Assembly (NCBI GenBank): GCA_033439265.1
Contig: JAVTVX010000008.1
Coordinates: 1,550,001-1,614,000, forward strand
Direction: 5' to 3'
Origin: Dillenia suffruticosa
Taxonomy: Eukaryota > Streptophyta > Magnoliopsida > Dilleniales > Dilleniaceae
DNA length: 64,000 bases
Shown here: one piece after another, positions 10,943 through 25,100 of the stretch
Layout: every line of letters begins with the position of its first letter
How positions within the stretch are numbered: position 1 is the stretch's first letter
The notes under the pieces: generated by a model
The model's input: the letters and a program-made list of their open reading frames with translations, nothing else
Databases searched by the model: none
Told to the model about the DNA's origin: nothing
Position numbers and translations under genes: made by a program

Positions 10943-13698
10943 TGCCTGCAACTTGTCAATGTTTCTTCATGTGGAAGGGGTTGTGCTTGTTTGAATTTTA
11001 GGTACTTGATACAAGAGGCTTCGTATTTGCTGTGTTTAATTTGAATCATTTTAATTTGTTTTGAAGTTTAAACTATTGTCTATTTGAGCACACAAGTTTA
11101 GAACTTATTTATCAGTGCAGTGATGCTTTATCTACCATGATGGGGATTTTTGATCCCTGGGGGTAGAGCTTGCTCTTTCCTCCATATTTGCCTTTTGGCC
11201 CTCCTTTTCTCTCTGTCTCACAAACACCCCTATTTAGAGGTTTTGAATTCACAGAGTGCTTCATTATGTGTTCATGCGGTTGGATTTATGAATGGTAGTG
11301 TTGTTATTCAAGTCGGTGCAGAATGCAGGTACTTTAATTTCTAGGTAATGGCCAGAGTATTTAAGACCTTGAAGCGGCAAGCTCGACTGTCATGTGTCAA
11401 TGATTGCCATGAATGAAGTAGTACAGCAAAGGCAAAAGCAATGCACGAGACAGTAGCTACCCCTTGGCGCCTATAAGGGGCAGAAACGTTGCTATCCTTC
11501 TAGGGTGGCCCTTATTTATTAGGGCAAACCTTTGTTTTGCTTAGATGATTGGCATCTTCTGATCTGCCGAATATAATGTCTCATTTCGTTCCTCAAGTAC
11601 ACGGATGATTAGGGTTGCAGATACAAGAAACTCGATATATTCGCAAATAGCAATGATTGTTTAAATGATAATAACTCTATCAACGTGTCTTGCATGTAGC
11701 TATTAAAATATTTTAGAAGGGAAAAAAGAAATTAGCACTCAATACAAAAGTTAAAATTAATGTTTGATGATCCAATCAAAAATGTCCGATTACGCTTGCA
11801 CGAATAAAAAAAAAAAGAAAAAAAAACACACTAGGTCATTATTGACTCAAATTTTCCTCAAGAATTTCAAAAATTCGAACATATTACTCCAATGTCTCGA
11901 TGGATAAACTATTTTAAAAGAGATATCGTGTCATAATAATAATGGTTAAGAATTCATTCCGTATACAAAGTGTTTCCTAGTCTAGTGCGAGAATAGGGAG
12001 ATGATGTATGTATATGTACGCAGTCTTTTCCTTATACTTTTAAAAAAAAAACTGTTTTTACACCTTTAATCCGTAATCTCGAGATCACCAAATAAGCAAT
12101 TCAATCATTGCATCAAGATTCGCGCTCATATGTAATAATAATAATATCAATGTTGTAAAATAATATCGTTAATATTGTAATTGAATATTTTTTTTCTTTT
12201 AGGTTTTTGCTTACACCGTAAATAAATATTTAACCACTTCCTCATTATTTTTAGAAATGTTGTTAATTTTGAAAAAAAAATTATTATGAATATAACAAGA
12301 TTGACAAAAATAGACAAATATAATACCATTTCATATTTTATGAGGAGTATTGCTTGTTGTTCAACACATTATATTACTTTTGCTTGAATTACTTTCTCAC
12401 TTTTATTAGTGACATGTAATGGTGAAAGCCCACTTGGAAAATAGTGTTTCAACACAAAAAGTTATCAATATGATAATATTAATTTAAATTTCTTTTATAA
12501 GAAAATTTTGATTTTTATTTAAATCCTAAAAAAATCATTTTAATTGAAATATATTATATAAAATAGACATACGTTAAGTGAAGTTAAAATTAGCTGAATC
12601 TAGCCAAATCCCATGCAACGTTAAATTGCGCATTTATCAATAAGGTGATGCCCCATTTGTTTTACGCTTTCGATATCTTCTATCCATATATGAATTTAAA
12701 ATTGTTTATGGTATTAATATATGAAATAGATACCATAAATAACTAGTTATATTTTTTGATAATATTACGTGATAACTGTCTCTGAAATATCAGTCTTAAG
12801 TACTTGCGATTCAATCTCAATATTCCATTGTAAGAAAAATTTGCTCACGGGAATGTTATACAAATTATTAATTTTTTGATAATATTATTACACATAATAA
12901 TAACTTTTGAATTATTACACATATTCGATAAAATTATTATAACAGACCTGAAGAGCAACAACTGAGATTTTTGTTACTTAAGAAACTCATAATAATAAAT
13001 TACATGATATTTAACCTATATAACTATTATGATTCATATTCAATATAATTCTTTTTTTATAATTTTACTTTATTTATCTTAAAACCATAAAAAAAAAAAA
13101 AGAAAAATCCTCTGCATGCATGAGAGTGGAATTAAACGATCATCGAATTCAATAATTTAAAACAAAAAAATTAAAATAAAGTAGTTAATGTCTATTATTT
13201 TATTTTAATATTATCGTTAATAACGGTCATAACTTTTTTATAATCTAATTCGAAAGTTTACGAACATGATTATTCATCTGTTAAGGACGACGAAGCTTGC
13301 TTCATCATGTCATGGAGAATGGAATTCTCATCCCCCTCCTTTTATTGCCAAAACTTTTTCTCTGAGTATCCTTTAATTGAAATCATCTTATTTCTGAAAA
13401 AGAAAGTCTATTAAAGGGCAAAAGGAAAAAGAAAAAACTCTCTCTTATTTATACCGGTCAGGGCCTCACTCTTACCCCCCCCCCCCGTATGTTTTTAGCT
13501 TCTCGCTACTCTTTAAGAGAGGGAGAGGGAGAGAGAGTGCGAGCGAGCGAGCTTGCGTTTGCTTTTGCGAAAAATTGCTTATCTGCGTTTCTCGGAGCGA
13601 GTAACGCAGCAAGAGAGTGACGAAAAAGCTAGGGTTTTAAAATTCTCATCATTTCGTCTTCATAGGGTTTGGGGACTTTGAATCTAAGAAGGGAAACC
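10943..13698. other. 3' region of the zinc-knuckle gene, intergenic DNA and leader of NERD gene
   Basis: 10943 to about 11400 is the likely 3' UTR. About 11400-13430 is very AT-rich with no gene seen. From 13440 the sequence turns into a promoter/leader: a poly-C run near 13476-13486 and a GA-rich stretch near 13515-13540, followed by the start codon at 13699. Confidence 0.55.
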
Positions 13699-16146
13699 AT
13701 GAACGAAGACGACGACGCCATGAATGGTGTTAACGAAGATAAAGATACCATTCCAGTTGAGGACAAGAGGGAGGAAGTGGTTGTAGATGATGCGAACATG
13801 GTTGAAATTGAAGAAGAAGCTGGAAAAGGGGTGAAGAATATGGAGGAATGTGAACAGGTTTCGACCGGGATGGATGATTCGAAAGAGGTAGTTATTGAGA
13901 GAGAGAATGATGCGATTGTTGGAGAAATTCAAGAAATCAATGTGGGCGGTGAAGAAGAGAGAGAGATGGAGGTTGAGAAGGAGGAAGGTGTGAGTGGGGA
14001 AGAGAGAGAGAGAGAAGTTGAGAAGGAGGAAGGTGTTGGGATTGGCGAAGAGGGAGAGAGAGAAGTTGCGAAAGATGAACATTTGATTGGTGGAGAGACA
14101 GATGAAGAAGGTGAGAAAGATGAAGTTGATGTGAATAGTTTAGAGGAAGAGAAAGGGGAGGATTTGGTGCGTGGAAAAGAGGAAGAAATCAGTTTGGCTG
14201 AGAAAGAATATGTGGAAGAGAAAGAGAAAGAGAAAGAGGAAGAGAGAGATGAAGATGTTGGGGATGGTGAAGAGGGAGAGAAAGGGGAGAATTTGACGGG
14301 TGGAGAGGATGAAGAAATCAATATGGCTGAGAAAGAAGAAGAGAAGGAGAAAGAAGAAGAGGAAGAGAGAGATGTAGATGTTGGGGGTGGTGAAGAGGGA
14401 GAGAAAGAGGAGAATTTGACATGTGGAGAAGATGAAGAAATCAATATGGCTGAGAAAGAAGAGAAGGAGAAAGAGAAAGATGAAGTTGAAGATGTGATTG
14501 GTGAAGAAGAGAAGGGAGTTGAGAAAGATGGTGATATGATTGGTGAAGAGGAATTGAGAGAAATTGAACAAGATGAAGATGGCGTGATTGGTGAACAGGA
14601 AGTAAAAGATGAGGACATGAATCTGGAAGGAGGACTTGCTGAGATGGAAGATGATGGGGTTGGAGAGGAAGAAGGGGAAGAAGTAGATGAGGAAAAGATG
14701 GTGGAGGAAAATGAGGTGGAGGCCATGGAAGTGAAAGGGAGTCGTGGAGGGAAGAGAAAGAGGGGGAAGAGTGTGAAAGCTCCAGTTAAATCTCCTGCAA
14801 AACTACCAAGCAGGAAGAGTGCTGGGGAGGATGTTTGTTTTATATGTTTTGATGGAGGTGACCTGGTGCTATGTGATAGAAGGTGGGCTTTAAATGTAAT
14901 TCTTGAGATTTGTTAATTGTTATCATTAGAGTTGAAAATTGAATCTAATGACTAATCTTTCTTTCTTTTTCTTGTTAGGGGCTGCCCTAAAGCTTATCAC
15001 CCTTCTTGCGTTAACCGGGATGAGGCTTTCTTTCGAGCTAAAGGTCGATGGAATTGTGGTAAGCTGTTGATTTGGTTCTTTAGTTACCTATATCATTCTT
15101 AAGTAATCAGTGGAGTTATTGATAATGCCAATGATGTCAAGATTTAGCATGTTTTATTTTTGTTTAGGGTGTTTCTTGTGAACAGTCACTGCTATTGAGT
15201 AGTTATTTGGATATTATTAATTCTGATAATTGTGAGCTTTATACTGTTAGAAGTTGTTCAGGGGGGTCCATGTGAAACTTAATGTCCCACTCTTAAGTAG
15301 GATCAGCCTCACAGCCATGAGGTGAAATTTAATTCTTAAACCAATGTGATAAGGTCGCTGCATCTGTACTGATTTTTCTTTATGCATACAGAGGTAGTAA
15401 CTTCCTGCTGGCACTTAACTCATTAATTATCAAACTATTACATTATATTGGGCTCCTACATCAAATCAATGCTATTATGTAAAAGAAACCACTCTTTTGG
15501 TATTTGAAGCCATGCCACAAATTTCCTGATAAGAGTATGAGTATCCCTACTTTAACACTATTGCTCAATTTCCATAGAATTTTACTCCGTGAAACAGTAC
15601 TTTGAAAAAAATTGATCTCCCATAACATCTTCGATTAACTTCGAACAAGAATACATACACACTTGTAATATGCGCATTCGGTGTGGTATTGAGAAGGTGA
15701 AGGCTATTCATGTATCACATGCTTGTTGCCTATGTCGCACCATTAGTTTGAATATAGACCCTGCAATGCACTTTGTCCTGTAAAAGGAGTGAAATTGTAC
15801 CTGTTTGCCCTATTAGTTGAGAAAAAAGTGAGGTTGCAAATGGTGGATGGGGGTCAGTTCCTCCTCAATGAACAAATGCTGAATGTTGTCCAAATCCCTT
15901 CTTTGAGCCCTTGTTTGGGGATGAAACTCATCTGCCCATCTTTCTCCGATCAGGGTTTGTGATCCCTGATTAACACTCCTCATGCTTAATTAAAAAAAGT
16001 CGCTCATCTATGTCACTATCACCAGCTATGTGACATTACCTTCTTGGACCCTGATTAATGACCATTGTATACTCAAAGTTGGGGTGAGCACTCTTTGCTC
16101 ACTTTGAGAACCAAACCACAATTTTAGAGAGAAATTAGAGATAATA

Positions 16147-16180
<34 letters not shown>

Positions 16181-19100
16181 ATAAATGCCCGTTTGGTAGG
16201 TTTATTTATTTATTTTCTCTCTCTGAACTTTACTTCTCCTTATAAGGAGAAGTTCTTTCAAACAAAATTTCTTTTCCTTAAAAGTAATTTTTTTTTAAAT
16301 GAAGAAAAATAGAAAAAATAGCTTTAAAGGAGAAATTCTTGAGAGGAGTTTTTTCTTGTTCTCTCTCTCTCTCTCTTTTATTTTTTTTATACGCTAGCTT
16401 TGTAGAAAAGGTACCTTCTTCTTCTTTTTTTTTTCTTCTCCTTTTCTAGAATCATAATTTTTTTATTCCATTTATATTCTCACTTGAATGATGTGAAATT
16501 TTAAATACGTCCATGTCATAAATGTGTTCATCTACCATAGTCGGTTCTCATTTCTTAAGATTTGGGTTTTTATGAAATTTTTTGGTTCTTTATGTTATAT
16601 AAAAATGATTTTATATTAATAAATGTTTGATTTTAATAGTCTAGAAAAATAATTAATTTATTTTTATTTTAATTATTAGTATTTATACATTTTATTTTTA
16701 AAATGTAGATATATGAATTTTAATCAATTGATAGTGAGGAGAAAAAATGTTATTTTATATTATTTTTAATCAATTTTAATCAATTAATCAATTAATCATT
16801 CACAAACGTATTTTAGACGTATATATTTATTTATATTATTTATTTATTTATCTCTATTTTTATTTTTATTTTTATCTTTATTTTTATTTTATTTTATTAT
16901 ATATATATATTTAATCATTCTCAAATTTATCTCTCAAATGGTTAACTCCAAATGGTTGGGATTAAGGCGTAGCTTGTTGTTATTGTTGATGGTGCGGAGA
17001 AAAAATTATATTTCAACCCTTTATGATAATTTCATTAAAAATAAAGTTTATAAAAAATATTTGTTAAATAGTTTATTTATAAAAAGGAATATAGAAATAG
17101 TTTTTAAAAATAAAAATGTCAAACTACTTTTAACTTTATTTCAAAAGGAATTAATTTCTGCTTCTCCTTAAAGGGGAATAGAAGGAGAGAAAAAAAAAAA
17201 GCTCGGCCAAACATGCTCTAAACCTATGTGTGTAAAACTTTTGGTAGTTGGGGCCAAGTTTGGCATTGTGTTGAAACTGATAGCATCCTGCCTCTGTCAA
17301 AAGATAACTTTCTATAGTCCTTGAACTGGCCTTCCATTTCAGATGGTTAAGAAAAGGCCCAAATCTGGGCAGACTAAACAGCATAACCACCTTTATGAAC
17401 AAACAGTCTTTCTTTATCTTGTGTTGTTTGATATTTCTTTTCCATAGTTCTATCTGCCTGTTGTTTCATAGTGTAATCTTCAATTTAACATGAAAAGCTT
17501 CCAGTTTTGTTCTTATTCTTTTTCTTATTATGTGATTTCAGGTTGGCATTTATGCAGCAATTGTGAGAAGGGCGCCCATTACATGTGTTATACATGTACA
17601 TTTTCCTTGTGCAAGGGGTGTATTAAAGATGCTACCATCTTTTGTGTTAGAGGAAACAAAGGCTTCTGTGAGACATGCATGAGAACTGTGACACTGATTG
17701 AGAATAATGAGGATAACTGGGAAATGGTAATTTCTAAACTTCCACGTCACAACCCCAACAACTGCCTGCCTTTTTAGTTTTCATATTGCTTCTATCTGCA
17801 TATCTGATGACTTGCTTATACATCTCTGCCGGGATTGACAGAATATGAATACCCATTTTTATGAATCTGGCATTTTACCAGTACCAATGATTATATTTGC
17901 ATGTCATAAAAATTTCATAATTATGAAACCAATGACCAATTTAGTTCCATACATTTTCAAGGCTTCACATGGAATCGTATCATTTGTTTTCTGATCGGCT
18001 CCTTGTTGGTTTGATCAGGAAATGCTCAAATTGTCATTCATTTTTTTATATTACCTTACTACAATTGGATTAGGCCATGAAATGAGATTTAAAAGAAGAA
18101 GTTTATGTCAAGGCATTCATAATGCAAAGCAGAAATCTGTTTTAAGTTTTTACTTGAAGCTAGTTCCAAATTAAAATAGTGGTTCCTGTTAGTCTGTTAG
18201 TCCCAGATGTGCATGGATGATCAATGTTTAACTAAATTAGTGGTTTAGTTACAACATCCTTGACTGTTGTTTCCTGATATGACAATGGCTTTTGACTTTG
18301 AGGAATTGGCCCCAATATGATGTGATGTGTCACGAATGCGTTTTGATATAGTTTTCTCTCTCCCCCATCCATCTCCCTGTCTCTGATTTTTGAAGTCTTT
18401 CTTCATAAAATATGTATATGAAACAACTCTCTAGGGTGTTCTATGGTTGCTTGTGATGGTTTTCTCATTTCCTTTTTCTGATGTTGGTGCAATTGTGCAG
18501 GATGATGTGGATTTCAATGACAAAAACAGCTGGGAGTATCTCTTCAAGGATTACTGGATTGAGTTGAAAGAGAAGTTATCCCTTACCAAAGATGAAATTT
18601 CTCAGGCTAAAAATCCATGGAAAGGATCTGAAGTGGCACTTAGCAAGCAGACATTGACTGATGAGCAGAAAAATGCTAATCAAGATGCCCGTTCTGGTTC
18701 AGAGAGCTCATCTGAGAATCTTGAGGCTAGTAGATCTAGAAGTAAAAGAACTAGGAAAAGATCAAAGTCCACTCCCAAGGAGGATGATTCACAAAGTGAA
18801 GCACAAGAAATTGGTGCTGATGTCATGTCTTCTCCTAGTAGTACTGATTGGGCCTCTAAGGAGCTCCTGGAGTTTGTTATGCACATGAAAGATGGTGATC
18901 AATCTGTTTTGTCGCAGTTTGATGTACAGGCACTCTTGCTAGAATATATTAAAAGAAATAAACTTCGTGATCCTCGACGGAAAAGCCAAATAATTTGTGA
19001 TACAAGGCTTCAAAACCTATTTGGCAAACCACGTGTTGGACATTTCGAAATGCTAAAGCTTCTCGAGTCTCATTTTCTTATTAAAGAGGATTCTCAGACA

Positions 19101-22100
19101 GATGATCTCCAAGGGAGTGTTGTTGATACTGAAGCTAGTCGGTTGGACACTGACAGCAATGCTGATCCCTTACCAAGAAGTTTTAGAGACAAGAGTCGTA
19201 AGATGCGTAAAAAGAGTGATGAGAGAGGCCTCCCGTCCAACCTTAACGATTATGCTGCCATTGATGTCCACAATATTAATCTAATTTATTTGAGACGTAA
19301 CTTAATGGAGGAACTAATTGAAGACAAGGAAAGGTTTCATGACAATGTTGTTGGTTCCTTTGTCAGAATAAGGATTTCTGCTAGTACTCAAAAGCAAGAC
19401 ATCTATAGGCTAGTCCAAGTCATAGGTAAATAATTTAAAAAGCTACTGCTCTCTGTCCTGCAAGGAATACAGTGACATCTAATGAGATTGTAAATATTTT
19501 CTTTTCATTTCCAAAATTTTGGATACAGGTACAAGCAAGGCAGCTGAGCCATATAAAACTGGCAAAAGGATGACTGATATCATGCTAGAAATACAAAATT
19601 TAGACAAGACAGAGCTTATATCTATTGATATAATATCAAATCAAGAGTTCACAGAGGTGATTCAACATAAGGATTTTCATATGCTTGTCCTTTTCTGGTT
19701 CTCTACGCCTTTTTTTTTTATTACTACTAAGTTGCCTTTCTTGTTGACAAGTCTAAATAGTTTAGTTGCCTAGGAAAGAGATAATGATCAAGATATTGGA
19801 ACTTGACTTGGGCAGCTTCTTCTTCTTCTTCTTCTTTTCCTTTCTTTGTTTGTTTGTTTTTTTTTTTTTTTTTTTGAGCAGCCTACTCCTTATAGTCAAG
19901 AAATTGGAATTCTGAGCCTGCCTGATTTCAAAATCCGACTCATAAGAACAGCAGCCTTCATTTTGAATAGATGGAGGCTGTACCTTTTCATGTTAATCCA
20001 TACTAAGGCATGCTGATCACAAAAATATACAATTTTGGAAATAAATTGGTGCTTGTGCTTGCTTGTTGATTTATGGTCTTGGGATACATTCATGCTTATT
20101 GATTTATGGTCTTGGGATACATTCTGCTTTTTAAGTGCTTGAAATTCTCATTGTTTTCATCACTTAGGAGGAATGCAAGCGCTTACGACAGAGTATAAAG
20201 TTTGGATTGATCAACCGGCTGACTGTGGTAAATATCTGCATAGTTTATTTATATTATAAATCATAATTATTTTATCCTGTACCCTCTCCTTGTTCTAAAT
20301 TAAAATTCTTTTGTTCCATTTAGGGGGACATATTGGAAAAGGCTACGGCACTTAAGTCAGTAAGGGTCAAGGATGTAAGTTTTCTTCCACATAAGTCATT
20401 CTTTAGTAGTTGCGGTTATCATTGTTTGTTACCGCACTAATTTGGGTCATTCAAGTTTTTTTTTTTTTCTTTTTTGTAGTAAATACAAATGATTTTTGTT
20501 TGAGATTCAGTTGCATTCTTGACTGCAAAAACAAAGCCTTGATTTTTTTTTTTTATAATAATGTTATTGTTTTCAACTTGCTTAACCGTGGTGGAGATTT
20601 ATTACTTTTAACTTAGAAGATTGGATCCAAGCTTTTTGCTCCCAAAAAGAGAATTAAATATAGACAATTCAAAATGTTCCTTTACCTCGATAGTCATTCA
20701 ATAGGTCTGTAAAATTATCAGGGCAGCTCAAGCTTCTTTTTTTTGGGGGGGGGATAATAGTAAAAGAAAAAGAAAAAGAACCTCAAGCTTGACTTAGTTT
20801 GATTTGTCAAAACTCACTGGAGCTTGGCTCATAATGTTAAAAGCATTGAAATAGTTATTTTTTATCTAATTCAAGTTTGTAATTTGTAGCTTGTGAGGTA
20901 GCCTTTGGAATATGTACCTTTCTTTCTACCATGATACCCTTTCCATCCTGCCATTTTTTGGTATTTTTCTGAGCCATATTTATTTTTGCCAATGTTAGTG
21001 GTTTCATATAGAAGCTTTCTACTTCTTGTTTTAAATTTTGACTATGATGGTAATTTCATTACTGTCAAATATTAAAGAAGCCTGCATTGTTGCACTGTGT
21101 GTCCTTTTCAATTTTTGGCATAGCAAGAACATGAACAAAGCAAGCCAAACTAGCCAATCATCACTTGTTAAAGTAAACTAGAAAAAAGCTATACTTGACA
21201 CAAAAATGAAGAGATTACCTTTCTCCTGTTTTTAAAAATGATATTGCGGTACTTCTTGTTTTCTAGTTAAAATGTTGACATTCTCCTGCATCCTTAATAA
21301 ACTTTTAAATGGGTGAACATGGTCTGTTTGCCCCATGATTAGGGAGGTCATTGACCAGACAGTTGTATGTCAAGGTTTTAATCTCCCATTTGCCTTTCTA
21401 TTATGGACACAATGAATCACACTATCCCTAAAACTGGATATTTGGCCAGGCAGCGATTACTGTCTAGGATTTTTTTGTACTTTGCTTCTTCTGTTAACTG
21501 GATATGGGCTGTCTTCTCTCTTAGGTTAGAATGTCTCTCAGGTTAAAGAGGGACATAAAGTTTGAAGACTTAAACTAAATATCTGAAAACAAATGTTTTG
21601 ATTGATGTGGATAGTATGGTCATCTGTTAGAAAGGATGAACTTTAGAGATGTCTAGTTTGTGAAATCTCTAGATATCGCTATTGTTTATACATCTTATTG
21701 TTGTGATCATATCTAATGAATATTTTGTACTTTTATATGATCTTGAATATGTTTGCACTTTCACGGATTTCTGTTTAAACTTGAAACAAATATAACTTGA
21801 GTATTCACTTTATCTGTAGAAATGTTTATGGTGTAATTTCTATATGCCTATGTTCCTAATTTATGCTTACAGAATTCCATTTCCCTTTCTAAGGCACATT
21901 AACCTGGAGTAGAATGTTGGGAACCGGCTGATCTGGTCCTATTGGATTGCGAGTACCTTTTCAAATGTGATTTATAAAATTTTGCCTGCATAGATATTTT
22001 ATAGCATAAGAAGGCACACACAAGCATGCACACACACTTGTACGAATAGACATGCATGTGCAATTAAAAACTTTGGACTTTGCATATTGACAAGGTGTTT

Positions 22101-25100
22101 TACGCACATAAACATGCACACACATAGTTATATATTTGGTGGGTGTGCTGATCTTTTTCTGGGGAAAAAGCAAAAAAGATCAGCCAAATATGGATTGCCA
22201 AGGTGGCTGATCAGTTTGCATTTTGTTGCATGTTAACTTGGTTAAACAGGCCAACTGAATTTGACCCTTTGCATGGTAGCAATAGCTAGTTTTAGTGACA
22301 CATTCTCACATGAGGAATATAAGAAAAATGAAAATCTATGACTCGAGGAACACAGTTAGTTACAAAACATTTAATGAGGACTACTATAGATCTAGTCATA
22401 CGGTACTTATGGTTTGGCATTCTGAACATGTAGTTCTTCTTTCATTTCCACTCTTTCAATGTTAACTTTCCCTTTGTCATAATGCAGTGGCTGGAAACGG
22501 AGATAGTACGACTTAGCCATCTTCGGGATCGAGCCAGTGAAAAAGGGCGAAGAAAGGAATATCCTTTGTTTGTAACACTTATTTTTCTTAGGTTTCTTGC
22601 TTGATATGGACCTGCACGCAGTCATCATGCTTTCTGTTGCATCCTCTCCTTAATTTTTTTTAAACTATTTTTCTTTTCATTCCTTGGAATATCTTTCAGA
22701 AGTTGTTTATCCTAATATGGGCAGCCTCCAGTAAAGTGTATTTTGTCATGGCAAACAACAGAGTGGTTCCTGTTTAGTTTGTCCATGAGGACCAGAGCTA
22801 GTTATGTCTATGATGTGCTTTCAAGTAACAGCAATATTTTCAATATCTTGTAGTACCTTTATTGCTTTTGTGTCTAACTTTTATATGTGATGGGTTTGAA
22901 AAAATACTAGAAGGCACCAGTGAAGAAAGAAACAAAGGTGTAAGCTAAGACAAATATCTACAAAATCAGTTAAAATATTTGGATCATCTCAAGTTGAAGT
23001 AAAGCTCTTGCTTTGAAAAGCGAGTAGGATACTCTTGTGATTTGAAGGATTTCTAGCAATTCACCTCACCTAGGCACTTGATATTCATGTCATCTATGTT
23101 GGTTTTTTCCCTGTTGGAACTAAGAATATTGTATTTGGCAAAGGATTGGTGATGGGGGCGATACCTTAATGAATTTCAAATTAAGTTTAACTGTTTAAAT
23201 AGATAAATTATTTTCAATTATCTTTTGGTTGATGTTAGTTCTCATAACTATGGGCTTCAAGATTCAATACATCTGAAACCTTATCATTCATAATTGATGT
23301 TTCTTGATGTTGTGCAAGTGTACGAGCTCACAAGCCAACATTGAATGGGAATCTTTTTTATAGCTGTAAACAAATTAAATAGCATCGCATGCATTGCATT
23401 GTCTATCTTCGCCAATCATGCTGATATGCCGGTGCTTATTCTCCACAAGTTAAGCTTTTTTGCAACTCTGACAGAATTCTTTTTGTATGTTTCATGTTTA
23501 TCTTTTGTATCTATGGGGATCCTGATCCCATCTCCTGGATTATGTTTTAAAGCTTAATTAGTTTTTTTGGAGCAGGAGAAATATTTTGAGGGGGAGGGTA
23601 ACTATTTGAAGCTTCTGCTGTTGTCATGGCAATCTGAATTTGGATTCTGCTAGTTTGTTAGAGAAAATGCTAAATTATATCTGATATTTTGTAAGTAATC
23701 CTTGACTTAACTTTCACGCTGAGGGAGTGTGTCGAGAAACTGCAGCTTCTGAAAACACCTGAGGAGCGTGAGCGTAGGCTACAGGAGACTCCAGAAGTAC
23801 ATTCAGACCCAAAAATGGATCCAAGTTATGAGTCTGAAGAGGAGGATGAGGAAGATGATAAAAAACGAGGTATCCTTTATCTATTTATGAACTTCTAACT
23901 TAAACTTGACTAATGTCATTTACTGTGTTTCTGCATACATTGGCTTTTTGATGCTACAAAAAAGTTACCATGGGATTTTATTTATTTATTTAAATTTCAC
24001 TTTATATTACACCACCCAGTACACATTCAAATGAGGGTGTTTTTGTCATTTAAATTGCGGTATGGCTTCAGGATGCTAAAGAGTTGTCTTTATTATAGTC
24101 TAGATGTCTCACTATTTTTGCTGTTGCTTTTTGAAGGTAATACTGTTGGTAGTAACACTGCCTGTTGTGTATATATAGGGAGTTTCACTAGACCTAGAGG
24201 ATCTGGCTTTAGTAGGAAAGCAAGGGAGCCACTCTCCCCCAGAAAAGGAAGTGCTGCTTCAATTGATGCCTGGGGTGGAACAATGAGAAGGGAATTGAAC
24301 AGAAGCATGTCAGATAAGGGATTTTCCAACAAAGGGGAAGTTGTTGGAGGGACTAGTGAGGTGATAATTGAATCTACACGAAATCAAGGCAGAGAGAGAG
24401 ATGGGCATCTATTAGGTAACATAGACAAGTCAAAAGCAGCTTCTAATTTAGAAGCAGGTGCATGGAGTAGCCATTCAGTAGCAAGGTCTGACTCATTTTC
24501 GCGGGTTGCATCTGAAATTTCTGCACTGCCTCGTACCATAGAGGTAGTACAGCCTGCTTCTGATATTAAGGAGACAGAAAAAATGTGGCATTACCAGGAT
24601 CCAACAGGAAAAGTCCAAGGACCATTTTCTATTGTCCAGCTCCGCAAGTGGAATAACACTGGATATTTTCCTGCTAACCTTAGAGTTTGGACGACTACTC
24701 AAAGGCAAGAGGATTCCATACTTTTGTCTGACTTGTTGTCTGGAAAACTTCAAAAGGAACAACCTGTGTCTGACATCAATTTACAATCTCCCAAGGTACA
24801 AAATTCGCAGCTTTCGTCCGCCTTTCCTGGAAAGCCTTATGCAACTCTCTCGCAGGTTGACAAGGACGGTGTCTCTGGAGATAGATGGAATACTGATCAA
24901 AACCGTAAATCTTTCGATTTGCGTGGTACTTTGGGTTCTCCCGGTGAATTTTCTGCAGAAAATCAGGCCCCTCAGACAGAAATTAGTTCTTTGATAAGCC
25001 GTACTGCTGTGCCTTCATTTGAGAGCCCACAAGTTTCTAAGGACAGGCAGGATTCTGAATATGGTCAAAGAAATGATCATCCTAATCTCCCTTCTCCCAC

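Noticed and set aside
13929..14726. 265-codon Ser-rich open frame on the minus strand
   Set aside because: Shadow of the Glu/Lys-rich NERD exon 1: purine-rich coding sequence gives long Ser/Phe-rich antisense frames. No independent start or splice context.
24031..24178. Open extension upstream of NERD exon 10
   Set aside because: Hydrophobic codons before 24179 are intron; the exon 9 phase and conserved RGSFTRPRGSG reading place the acceptor at 24178.
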